From Verrucomicrobiia bacterium (GTDB taxonomy: Bacteria; Verrucomicrobiota; Verrucomicrobiia; Limisphaerales; JAUIHU01): a stretch of 15,069 nt of DNA. A program made the translations under genes and the position numbers. Under the pieces are notes generated by a model. That model did no database searches. It saw only the letters and a list, made by a program, of their open reading frames with translations, and was not told the origin of the DNA. The DNA lies in the NCBI GenBank assembly GCA_030432175.1, contig JAUIHU010000027.1, positions 1-15,069 on the forward strand, given 5' to 3'. Of this stretch, positions 5,695 to 13,622 are shown piece after piece (the stretch's first letter is position 1; every line of letters starts with the position of its first letter).

Positions 5695-8600
5695 ATGAGT
5701 ATCTTTTTCCAAGCCCCAGAAGAGTTGATTAGGTTATGGAATTCTCTCTCATTGAGAATCCTGTGGGTATTGTTCGCTTTGCTGAGTTCTTCCTGGGCCA
5801 CAGCACAGAGTGTCTCAACGGATCCCGGGGTGATGATGAGTGCGACAGAACTTTCTCCATCCCAAGGTAGCCAAACTGGATTTCAAAGAATGGATTCCAG
5901 CTCTACAGGTGTCAGGTTTGTGAATCAATTGTCTGAACTCTTGATGATTCGAAATATCAACCTGTTGAATGGATCAGGACTGTCGGTAGGAGATTTTGAT
6001 CAGGATGGATTGTTGGATCTGTTTTTCAGTGGACTTCAGGCGCCAAACAAGTTGTATAGAAATCTGGGTGAATGGAGATTTGAGGATGTGACAGAGCGAG
6101 CCGGCGTGGCAAATCCAAGGAGTTTGTCAACCGGAGCTGCATTTGTGGATCTGGACGCAGACGGTTGGCCGGATCTTGTTTCATGCGCTATGGGAGGTCC
6201 GAACTCAATATTCATGAATCAACGAAATGGGACATTCAAAGATGTCGGAACGGCTGCTGGAATTACTTCTCGCTTGGGAGCTACCAGCATGGCCTTTGCC
6301 GACATCGATCAGGATGGAGATCTGGATTATTATCAAAGCTATTATGGAGTGACTTCGATTCTAAAGAGCGGAGGCGCTTTAAATATTGTTTATCGGAATG
6401 GGAAGCCCGTTGTACGGGGACGTCATTCTGATCGAATTCGATTCATCAAAGGATTCATGATGGAACTTGGTGAACCCGACCAATTATTCATCAATGATGG
6501 GGATGGAGGCTTTGAGGCTGTGGAATGGACCCAGGGTCGATTTCTTGACTGGAAAGGCGCCCCGATCAGTGAAGAGCCGTGGGACCAGGGATTGTCCGTC
6601 AGGTTCAGTGATTTGAACCAGGACGGGCTTCAGGACATTTACGTATGTAATGACGCATTTACGCCGGATCGAGTTTGGTTGAATATGGGGAATGGGATAT
6701 TCAAGGAGCCGAATCCAAAGGCCTTTCGAAAATCCAGCTACTTTTCGATGGGAATGGATGTGGCGGACGTTGATTTAGATCAACGAGATGATTTGCTGGT
6801 TGTTGATATGCTGAGTCGGGAGCGGGAATTGTACATCGGGCAGCAGAGCATGCGCCCACCTCAAGAGCGAAAGTTTGGAGAGCAATCAAGTCATCCTCAA
6901 CATCGGCGTAACACCTTTTTCTGGAATCGAGGTGATGGAACTTACGCCGAGATCGCGTGGTTTGCCGGGCTGGCGGGAACTGAGTGGTCATGGAGTCCAA
7001 TTTTCATGGATGTCGATCTGGACGGCGACAAGGATTTACTTGTCAGCAATGGGTTCCCGCATGATGTGGATGACATTGATACTCAAAACAAGATCGAATC
7101 GCTGGGGAAGCTATCGGTGCGAGACTCCCAGAAAACCTTGTTACTTTATCCAGCGCTGGACACACCTAACCGCGCATACAGGAATGAAGGACAAGCCAGA
7201 TTTGTTGAAGTTGGACAGCTTTGGGGATTTGATTCGAAGTCTGTTAGTAATGGAATGGTGACTGCCGATCTGGATGGTGATGGAGATCTGGATCTGGCTT
7301 TGAATTGTTTCAATGGAGAAGCGGAACTGTATCAGAACCTGTCACCGGCTCCTCGAGTTCAAATAAAGTTAATACAAATGAATTCCAAGAACCGAGATGC
7401 AATTGGGGCTCGCATCCGGCTGATGGCTGGTGATTTGGTTCAGAGTCAGGAAGTGATTGCTGGAGGTCGCTATATGAGCGGAGAGGCTCCAGAGCAAACA
7501 TTTGCATTTCCAGACACGTCTATTAGTCGCGAAGGGGCTTTGGAAGTGAACTGGCCTGATGGTTTCGTCACTCGGCATGCAGGCATTCGATCCGGAATGC
7601 GATATTTTATCACAAGAGATGTAGATATTTCAGCAAGCGCCGGCGCTGAAAACAGTAGACGCCGAGTGAAGTCGAATGATCAAAGCTGGTTTATAGAAGC
7701 GGATTCACTGATTGAATTCCAGCATCATGAGGTTCCTGAAAATGACTTCTCCATGCAGCCTATGTTATTGGCCAGGCAATCTCAGGATGGTCCGGGAATT
7801 GGTGTATTCGACTGGAATGGAGACGGTCTGGATGATGTTCTGGCGCCTTCCGGGCAAGGTGGTATTTCGAATCTTTTTCTCAGCCAGGATGGAGATTCAT
7901 TCAAAAGCCAGGCAGATCCGAAGCAAATGAGCAGCGATGGAATCGGAGTTGTCGCCTGGAAAATGAAAGAGAGTGGAATGACTCAGGGGCTGATCAGCTT
8001 AAGTCACACAACGGCGTTGAACCGCTCCCATTCAGGTTTGGATTCATCGAGATTGGATTCGCCGGAAGCGTTCCTCGGTATTCTGAATTCAGGAACAGAA
8101 ATCCAATGGCCAAAGAGGGTGGCGCACAGTCTGGGAGCTTTGGCTGTCGCTGATTTCAATCAGGATGGTGAACTGGATCTGTTTGCCGGAGGACGTCCTG
8201 TTCCCGGAAGATTTCCTGAGTATTCCGAATCCTGGTTTTATTTCAGTAATGGACAAGGATCGGGAGAGTGGTTGGCATGGAGTGAGTTGATGCATCCAAC
8301 CTCTGGAACTGATTTTCCCCGAATCAGTAGCGCAATTTTTTCTGATGTCGATCAAGACGGACAAGTGGAACTCATTGTTGCTGAAGAGTGGGGCCGTTTA
8401 CGAATACTCAAGTTCTCCAAGAAAATTGCTGGAAAATCACAACTCAAAGAAATCGCAGGATCATCAGAATTAGCTGAACTGACGGGATGCTGGGGAGGCA
8501 TTGCATCGGCTGATCTGGACAATGACGGCGATTTGGACTTGGTTGTTGGGAATATGGGATGGAATACTCGACGGGAGAAATTATCGTCCGGGAGAGAACT

Positions 8601-9513
8601 GCGTCTCTATTTTGGTGATGCGGATCGAAACGGCGCTTTGGAAAACTGGGAAGTCTATTACGATTCCAAAATTGAAAAATACGTGCCATTTGAAAACTGG
8701 GAAGATGTGCTTGAGGCTCTGCCGGCCTGGAAACCAAGATTTGATTCTCACAAATCATATTCTCTCGTCTCTGCAGAGGAACTCTTTGACCATCCTTCAT
8801 CCAGGGCTTACCGGCATTTGTCAGTTAATACTTTGGGTGTCAAGGTTCTCTGGAATGAAGGAGAGAATCGGTGGACTGTGAAAGACCTGCCCGGCATGGC
8901 TCAGTGGGCTCCGGTTTTTGGGGTGACTCTCGCTGACTGGAATGGAGATGGCGCAATCGATATTTTCCTCGCGCAGAATTTCTTCGCATTACCTGAGTCT
9001 GAGGCAGGTATGGATGCCGGAACGGGACTGGTTCTGCAAAATCTGGGAAGTCGCGAATGGCGTCCCATGTTACCCGGGGAGTCAGGAATCAGTATCCTGG
9101 GTGAGCAACGGGGATCCGCCACCGGCGATTTGAACGGTGATGGGCGGCCGGATCTGGTTGTTGCACAAAATGCAGCCAAGCTCAAAGTGTATTTAAATCA
9201 GCAAGGCTCTCCCGGGCTCAGGGTTCGTATCCATGGAGGCAAATCGAATCCCTGGGGAGTGGGGCATCGTGTGAGATTTCAGTATTCGAATGGATGGGGG
9301 CCTATGCAGGAGGTTCAGTTTGGATCCGGTTACGCTTCTCAGAACTCCGGATATTTAACCTTTCGGAATCCCGGTCCGGACAGTCCTTTCTATGCAGGCC
9401 CTGTGACTGGTTTGGAATGGAGCCAACCTGGTGGTTCAAAAAGACTTGTTCCGATGTCTGAAGGGACGTTCAATCAAAGGATCAAATCTGGAGGTATCCT
9501 TGAATTGAAGTAA
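5695..9513 (+). CDS. Large secreted FG-GAP/VCBS repeat protein with ASPIC/UnbV domains
   Basis: A protein of about 1272 residues predicted to be exported. A hydrophobic stretch, ILWVLFALLSSSWATA, ends in a signal-peptidase-like site before QSVS. About 13 calcium-loop motifs of the DxDxDGxxD type are spread through it, such as DFDQDGLLD (near residue 100), DIDQDGDLD, DLDGDGDLD, DWNGDGLDD, DLDNDGDLD and DLNGDGRPD (near 1145). They indicate two seven-bladed-type FG-GAP propellers. An ASPIC/UnbV domain (about 554-642, with NRDAIGARIRL and VNWPDGFVTRH) closes the first. A weaker UnbV-like segment (WGVGHRVRFQYSNGWGPM, then SGYASQNSGYLTF) closes the second near the C-terminus. Such proteins are common in planctomycetes and bacteroidetes; a surface, binding or adhesion role is inferred. 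ATG 5695 was chosen; TTG 5653 (overlapping the SDR stop) and TTG 5725 (giving a more standard signal peptide) are alternatives. It ends 13 bases from the convergent operon. Confidence 0.88.
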   Translation: MSIFFQAPEELIRLWNSLSLRILWVLFALLSSSWATAQSVSTDPGVMMSATELSPSQGSQTGFQRMDSSSTGVRFVNQLSELLMIRNINLLNGSGLSVGDFDQDGLLDLFFSGLQAPNKLYRNLGEWRFEDVTERAGVANPRSLSTGAAFVDLDADGWPDLVSCAMGGPNSIFMNQRNGTFKDVGTAAGITSRLGATSMAFADIDQDGDLDYYQSYYGVTSILKSGGALNIVYRNGKPVVRGRHSDRIRFIKGFMMELGEPDQLFINDGDGGFEAVEWTQGRFLDWKGAPISEEPWDQGLSVRFSDLNQDGLQDIYVCNDAFTPDRVWLNMGNGIFKEPNPKAFRKSSYFSMGMDVADVDLDQRDDLLVVDMLSRERELYIGQQSMRPPQERKFGEQSSHPQHRRNTFFWNRGDGTYAEIAWFAGLAGTEWSWSPIFMDVDLDGDKDLLVSNGFPHDVDDIDTQNKIESLGKLSVRDSQKTLLLYPALDTPNRAYRNEGQARFVEVGQLWGFDSKSVSNGMVTADLDGDGDLDLALNCFNGEAELYQNLSPAPRVQIKLIQMNSKNRDAIGARIRLMAGDLVQSQEVIAGGRYMSGEAPEQTFAFPDTSISREGALEVNWPDGFVTRHAGIRSGMRYFITRDVDISASAGAENSRRRVKSNDQSWFIEADSLIEFQHHEVPENDFSMQPMLLARQSQDGPGIGVFDWNGDGLDDVLAPSGQGGISNLFLSQDGDSFKSQADPKQMSSDGIGVVAWKMKESGMTQGLISLSHTTALNRSHSGLDSSRLDSPEAFLGILNSGTEIQWPKRVAHSLGALAVADFNQDGELDLFAGGRPVPGRFPEYSESWFYFSNGQGSGEWLAWSELMHPTSGTDFPRISSAIFSDVDQDGQVELIVAEEWGRLRILKFSKKIAGKSQLKEIAGSSELAELTGCWGGIASADLDNDGDLDLVVGNMGWNTRREKLSSGRELRLYFGDADRNGALENWEVYYDSKIEKYVPFENWEDVLEALPAWKPRFDSHKSYSLVSAEELFDHPSSRAYRHLSVNTLGVKVLWNEGENRWTVKDLPGMAQWAPVFGVTLADWNGDGAIDIFLAQNFFALPESEAGMDAGTGLVLQNLGSREWRPMLPGESGISILGEQRGSATGDLNGDGRPDLVVAQNAAKLKVYLNQQGSPGLRVRIHGGKSNPWGVGHRVRFQYSNGWGPMQEVQFGSGYASQNSGYLTFRNPGPDSPFYAGPVTGLEWSQPGGSKRLVPMSEGTFNQRIKSGGILELK

Positions 9514-9530
9514 TGAATGGAATGATTCAT
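9513..9530. repeat. Inverted repeat spanning two convergent stop codons
   Basis: ATGAAT (9513-9518) and ATTCAT (9525-9530) flank GGAATG, covering the 13-base gap and touching the stop codons of both convergent genes. It could form a small hairpin in either transcript. It is AT-rich without a T-run, so a true terminator role is doubtful. Confidence 0.25.
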
Positions 9531-10075
9531 CCGGTCAGCCCGCAATCCCGAATCTCAATATCCTGTTCGAGAACCCTGGCATTCAGTTGACGAATTCGAC
9601 GAGAGAGATCTCGCGCTATGTTCAACATCAGCAAACTGTACTGTTTCGGATCATTTTCGTATAATTTCAGTAATGTCAGAGACGAGACACGCACCAGGCG
9701 GCAAGTTTTGTTTGCAATCAAAGTTGCGGATCTGGGGAGTGTTTCCAAAAGGCACATTTCACCAAAGAATCCATTGGCCGTTATTTCAGCGAGCTTGAGC
9801 TGGTTAGGTCGCTCATAGCGAACAATAACATCTACGGCCCCACTCATTATGAAGAACATCTCTTTTCCAAAGTCACCCTCCCGAAAAATAACGGATCCTT
9901 TGGAAAAATGAATGTCAGCGCTGTTTTCTGCCAGGAATTTCAGTGAGTCATCGTCTAACCCGGCAAGCAACGGGGCTTGATCCAGAAACCCTAGGATTTC
10001 CTTGGAGCTTTTGGAGTGTGACGATTTTTGAAAAAGCACTGAACGGTCCTCTAATTGAAGCGAGTTGAGGTTCAA
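9527..10075 (-). CDS. Stand-alone cyclic-nucleotide-binding domain protein
   Basis: A 182-residue cytoplasmic protein with one cNMP-binding domain of the CAP/CRP type. The beta-roll runs from about residue 32, with FSKGSVIFREGD and FFIMSGAVDVIV. The phosphate-binding cassette is FFGEMCLLETLPRSATLIA (103-121), retaining the Gly-Glu and Arg-Ser-Ala residues that hold a cyclic nucleotide. After it come about 50 mostly helical residues (LMLNIARDLSRRIRQLNARV) but no helix-turn-helix, kinase or channel domain, so it is probably a sensor or regulatory subunit rather than a transcription factor. The TTG start at 10075 overlaps the stop of the upstream propeller gene (TTGA) and has GGAG four bases before it, which indicates translational coupling. 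A GTG at codon 13, with GAGG upstream, is an alternative. It is the last gene of the five-gene envelope operon. Confidence 0.87.
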   Translation of the reverse strand: MNLNSLQLEDRSVLFQKSSHSKSSKEILGFLDQAPLLAGLDDDSLKFLAENSADIHFSKGSVIFREGDFGKEMFFIMSGAVDVIVRYERPNQLKLAEITANGFFGEMCLLETLPRSATLIANKTCRLVRVSSLTLLKLYENDPKQYSLLMLNIARDLSRRIRQLNARVLEQDIEIRDCGLTG

Positions 10076-11571
10076 TCTTCTCCAGTCGGCGTTTTCAGAT
10101 CCTGCAGATTCAGCCGAGGGAGATCCGATTTGAAACAGTGGATTGCTCCCAGATGTGTACTGGCCAATAAGTAACCAGAGGCTGCAGTGAGACCATAGAC
10201 GTCACCGTTCACGGGTTGTTTCCATAGCATTTTTCCGTCACTGGCTCGAACCGCTCCAATCTGATTTTCTCCTCCAAGGTATAATATGTCTCCCGCAAGA
10301 ATCATGCAGAAAGGAAAATCAGACTCCGTTTTCCAGGGCGTACATTGACGCATTTCAGCTGAAAACTGATCGAGTGTAGAAGAAATCTGAAGCAGAATTT
10401 CACGGATTTCTTTGATTTCATCGTTCAACTCCGAGTTGTCAGCCACCTCCTGATCCTTTTTCTTTTCCAGCGCCTGCAACTGCTTATAAAGCTGGCTTTG
10501 GTTTCTGCTGAGTTCACGTTTTTTTCTGGCCAAATCCAGATATCGAGATCGGTCCAGCGCGCTGATTTCAGTATCACTCAACAAGTAGGACATCCTGGGA
10601 GTGACAATCATCTGATTCCCGGAAAATGAAGCCAGTTGATCCCGGTCCTGATCCTCCACCCATCCAAGGTTGCCGGTTTTACCCGGACCAAAAATCAAGG
10701 CATCCCCGGTGAGCAAGGCATACGTGCCGCCTTCGCCTGAAACGACTCTCAGTCTTTCTCCGTTTTGGATGTCACAGATAGCTGGATTGTTTCTTCCGGT
10801 TGGAACGTAAAGTCTGCTCGATGAAGCGAGGAGATATCCCTGAGCTGGCAGGTCTGTCTGTTTTTCCATCCAGACCTTTTCGCCGCTCTTTGCGTTGAGT
10901 CCAAAAAGATAGACGCCTTCTGAAGGAAACATCCCAGCAGATCCATATACTTTTCCCTCTTGAACGACGAGTCCAGTGCGGATAGGCCAGGCTGAAATAA
11001 CACGGCCGTTTCCTGGTATTCTATAATCGCGAGGACCAGGTCGTTTTTTCCAGATCAAATCTCCGGTTGCCGCGTCAATACAGTAGACAAAGCCATCGTC
11101 GGATCCAAAATACAAAGCGCCGTCATAGTAACTGGGGGCCAGGCGCACGGGGCCTTCGGTGAAAAAGCGCCAGGTAATTTTTCCTGATTCAACATCCAGA
11201 CAGTACACTTGATCATCAGAGGAAGAACCAAAGTAAACAGATTGACCGACCAGAATTGCATGAAAGGCTCGGTCGAATATCTGCCTTGCTTTCAAATCAT
11301 AAACCTTATTCCAACCATCCCATTTGGCTTCCCCTTGCCAGGCTGGTCGAGGCGGTGTGGCGGATTGATACGTCCAGGTCGGGGTTAGATTTTCTCCCAA
11401 TAACTCAGAAGTCACCCCACTTCGGCTGTAATCTCTTCGATAAGTCGGCCAATCCTCAGCCAGTGCGTTTACAACTAAGCCAAAACACGACAGCAGGATG
11501 AGGTACAGGTAGGCTTGCCAACGCAAACTGCTTCGCTTGGAATTGGATTGGAGCCCAGGAAAACTTTTCAT
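10072..11571 (-). CDS. Secreted PQQ-type beta-propeller protein with coiled-coil insertion
   Basis: A 499-residue exported protein. The basic start (MKSFPGLQSNSKRSSLRW) is followed by AYLYLILLSCFGLVVNALA, a signal peptide cut before EDWP; LLSC inside it could instead be a poor lipobox. The mature part has BamB/PQQ-type blades, for example YCLDVESGKITWRF, YCIDAATGDLIWKK, FGLNAKSGEKVW and GAVRASDGKMLWKQ. The WPTYRRDYSRSG opening is common in planctomycete propellers. About residues 335-405 are a charged helical hairpin (RKKRELSRNQSQLYKQLQAL, a short ADNSE turn, then LNDEIKEIREILLQISSTLD) inserted before the last blades. No PQQ-dehydrogenase catalytic residues could be assigned, so a scaffold or adaptor role is more likely than an enzyme. 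ATG 11571 is preferred over a TTG eight codons upstream. It lies 96 bases after the ATPase gene. Confidence 0.87.
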   Translation of the reverse strand: MKSFPGLQSNSKRSSLRWQAYLYLILLSCFGLVVNALAEDWPTYRRDYSRSGVTSELLGENLTPTWTYQSATPPRPAWQGEAKWDGWNKVYDLKARQIFDRAFHAILVGQSVYFGSSSDDQVYCLDVESGKITWRFFTEGPVRLAPSYYDGALYFGSDDGFVYCIDAATGDLIWKKRPGPRDYRIPGNGRVISAWPIRTGLVVQEGKVYGSAGMFPSEGVYLFGLNAKSGEKVWMEKQTDLPAQGYLLASSSRLYVPTGRNNPAICDIQNGERLRVVSGEGGTYALLTGDALIFGPGKTGNLGWVEDQDRDQLASFSGNQMIVTPRMSYLLSDTEISALDRSRYLDLARKKRELSRNQSQLYKQLQALEKKKDQEVADNSELNDEIKEIREILLQISSTLDQFSAEMRQCTPWKTESDFPFCMILAGDILYLGGENQIGAVRASDGKMLWKQPVNGDVYGLTAASGYLLASTHLGAIHCFKSDLPRLNLQDLKTPTGED

Positions 11572-11667
11572 ATGCAAAATTCTAAACAGGACCAAAAGAG
11601 TTCACCAGAACTTACTCAGTTCGGGAATTAAAAATCATTCGTAACAACATCCAAATCACAAACACCG

Positions 11668-12384
11668 TCAGCTAAGTTGGATCTCACGAGTTGCGTAATC
11701 AGCTCCCATTTCACCATGAGTAACCAAGGCCACCGTCCCACCCTCCTGATGGAATGTTTGCAATGCTTCGAAAACACCGCGTGCATTGTCTGGATCCAGG
11801 TTTCCAGTAGGTTCATCTGCCAGAATCACTTTTGGACGATTAAACAGGGCTCTGGCAATCGCTGCCCGTTGCCTTTCCCCAGCGCTGAGCGCAGCAGGTC
11901 GGTGGGTCAGGCGATGTTGGAGTCCGAGTTGAGTCAAAATTCCTTTAGCGCGTTCGACTGGAGTTTTCCCGTCATCGGAACAGAACCAGCGTTTATGGTA
12001 TGCTAGCAAAGTGTTCTCCAAAATATTGAGGTATGGAGCCAGGTGGAACATTTGAAAAACAAAACCGATGGATTGCGCGCGGTAGCAAGCACGCTCGCCA
12101 GTGGACATTTGATAAAGATCCTTTCCTTCAAACAAGACTTGTCCGGAACTTGGATGCGCCATACCTCCGAGAATCATCAACAAAGTTGACTTGCCACTAC
12201 CGCTGGCTCCTCGGATTGATAAAAACTCACCTTGCCGAATGGTCAGGTCTAAAGGTTTCAGAGCAATCACATCTCCATTTCGGCCGGGATAGATTTTCTC
12301 TAGTCCGCTGACCTCATAGGCAGGGCTGGAGTTCTTTTCTGTAGATTGCTTTACCTCGGAATCTGGTGTTGCGGTTACAGTCAT
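11668..12384 (-). CDS. ABC transporter ATPase, MacB/LolD type
   Basis: A 238-residue cytoplasmic ATPase that powers the permease encoded just upstream. Motifs: Walker A GASGSGKST (59-67), Q-loop Gln111 in GFVFQMFHLAP, signature LSAGERQ (166-172), Walker B VILADEP (186-192) followed by TGNLD, and the switch His223 in VTHG. The TGNLD and VTHG forms and the compact length are typical of the LolD/MacB/FtsE group, which serves FtsX-type permeases and moves lipoproteins, peptides or envelope substrates or does mechanical work, rather than pumping small solutes. About 22 residues precede the conserved domain. An insertion with a Trp/Cys (YHKRWFCSDDGKTP, 129-142) lies before the helical subdomain. 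The gap after the permease gene is 27 bases. The ATG 12384 start lacks a clear ribosome binding site. Confidence 0.95.
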   Translation of the reverse strand: MTVTATPDSEVKQSTEKNSSPAYEVSGLEKIYPGRNGDVIALKPLDLTIRQGEFLSIRGASGSGKSTLLMILGGMAHPSSGQVLFEGKDLYQMSTGERACYRAQSIGFVFQMFHLAPYLNILENTLLAYHKRWFCSDDGKTPVERAKGILTQLGLQHRLTHRPAALSAGERQRAAIARALFNRPKVILADEPTGNLDPDNARGVFEALQTFHQEGGTVALVTHGEMGADYATREIQLS

Positions 12385-12411
12385 GATGTGAAATGGAAAG
12401 GCTGTCGAAAA

Positions 12412-13557
12412 TTATTCTTCGCGTAATGTTTGGGCTGGGTCCTGAGCTACTGCCATCGCTGTGGGAATAAATGCTGATAAAGCAGAGAACAGCGGGGCAG
12501 CGATCAGAGCCCATTTCAAAGACTGATAATCCGGACTGATTGCCTTGGCTGTGATTTTGAAAATATCAGGTCCGACCGACATTGCCAGATACGCTCCCAA
12601 TGCAAACCCAATGACCGCTGCGATCAATCCTGTAACTGCCGCTTTACCAAGGAACAGCGCCGCGATTTTACCCGACCCATGCCCCAAAGCTCGAAGCATT
12701 CCAATTTCACTGCGACGTTCTCTCACGTTGATTGCTGCCAGCGCCCCGATCCATATTGCGCAAGCCACTATAAGAAAAGGAGTGGTGTAGCCAAAATAGC
12801 GATCCATGAGCTGTCGTTGTCTTGCCCTGGCATCCGCCATGGCTCTGGCTTGTAACACTTTTGCTCCCGGTAGCGCCTTGGAAAGCTCAGAGCGGAGAAT
12901 TTTGAGTGGATCTTCATCAGAGGTGAGGCACAGGCAGTCGATTGCCTGAATTTCATTGATTTTGCCTGGCATGTTCAGAATCTCTTGAGCATCTTCCAAT
13001 GCGCAATAAACCCGGATATCTTCCTCCGTTCCACTTTCCAGCAAATCTTCTGAAATTTTGAAACTGAGATTCCCAATTTGAGCTGGATCCCCCTTTTTCA
13101 ACTCCAATTGCCTGGCTACTTGAGCGCCGATTATGAGGGATCCAGAATCAATCCCATACCCCATAGGTTTTTTTCCATGTGCGGCAATCGTTTGAGAAAT
13201 CCCTGTCAGCAGCACGTTCATTCCATTCCAGTCAAATCTTCTTTGAAGTCGGGCTTCCAGATGATTGAACGTCATGAATACATTTTCATATTCAGCGAGC
13301 TTTTTGAGATGGGCCTCTTCCATGGTTTCACTGGAATACCCATCGAACCAGAAGTCGTCCATATTTGTGGAATCGGGAATGATCCGGAGATTAAATCCTA
13401 TGTCTCGGACGATTCGACGCGTTTCACGTTTTGAAGCTTCGGCTGTTGTTTGATACGAGATAATGAATGCTAAAGTGAGTGAAAGCCCGAATAGACTCAG
13501 GGCTAGGTTCCACTTTCTAAGTCCCATTTCTCGCAGGATCAGTTTAATTACGGACAT
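12412..13557 (-). CDS. FtsX/MacB-like ABC transporter permease
   Basis: A 381-residue inner-membrane protein with the MacB/LolC layout. One membrane segment lies near the N-terminus (about 17-36). A periplasmic domain of roughly 220 residues follows, then three segments (about 259-277, 300-328 and 348-370). NVRERRSEIGMLRALG (277-292), the cytoplasmic loop after the second segment, and the closing DPAQTLREE are classic FtsX-family motifs. The periplasmic part resembles the MacB core domain only loosely; two Cys in DCLC (208 and 210) might be metal- or disulfide-forming. With the adjacent ATPase it would form a homodimeric mechanotransmission transporter. No membrane-fusion protein (MacA/HlyD type) or TolC is in the window; the coiled-coil propeller downstream is a candidate substitute. 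It starts at ATG 13557, 65 bases after the preceding gene. Confidence 0.92.
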   Translation of the reverse strand: MSVIKLILREMGLRKWNLALSLFGLSLTLAFIISYQTTAEASKRETRRIVRDIGFNLRIIPDSTNMDDFWFDGYSSETMEEAHLKKLAEYENVFMTFNHLEARLQRRFDWNGMNVLLTGISQTIAAHGKKPMGYGIDSGSLIIGAQVARQLELKKGDPAQIGNLSFKISEDLLESGTEEDIRVYCALEDAQEILNMPGKINEIQAIDCLCLTSDEDPLKILRSELSKALPGAKVLQARAMADARARQRQLMDRYFGYTTPFLIVACAIWIGALAAINVRERRSEIGMLRALGHGSGKIAALFLGKAAVTGLIAAVIGFALGAYLAMSVGPDIFKITAKAISPDYQSLKWALIAAPLFSALSAFIPTAMAVAQDPAQTLREE

Positions 13558-13622
13558 AAAGTTTTGGAGACAACTCTTGAACTGATTGAAATAGATGCAC
13601 GGTTGTCGACATTGAATGTGTT

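Noticed and set aside
10072..11571. Possible PQQ-dependent dehydrogenase.
   Set aside because: No catalytic Asp/Glu calcium site or disulfide ring motif was found, and the protein is too short and interrupted by a coiled coil.
11628..11816. Minus-strand frame overlapping the ABC ATPase end.
   Set aside because: The overlapping frame carries Walker B and the switch His; this one is a shadow.
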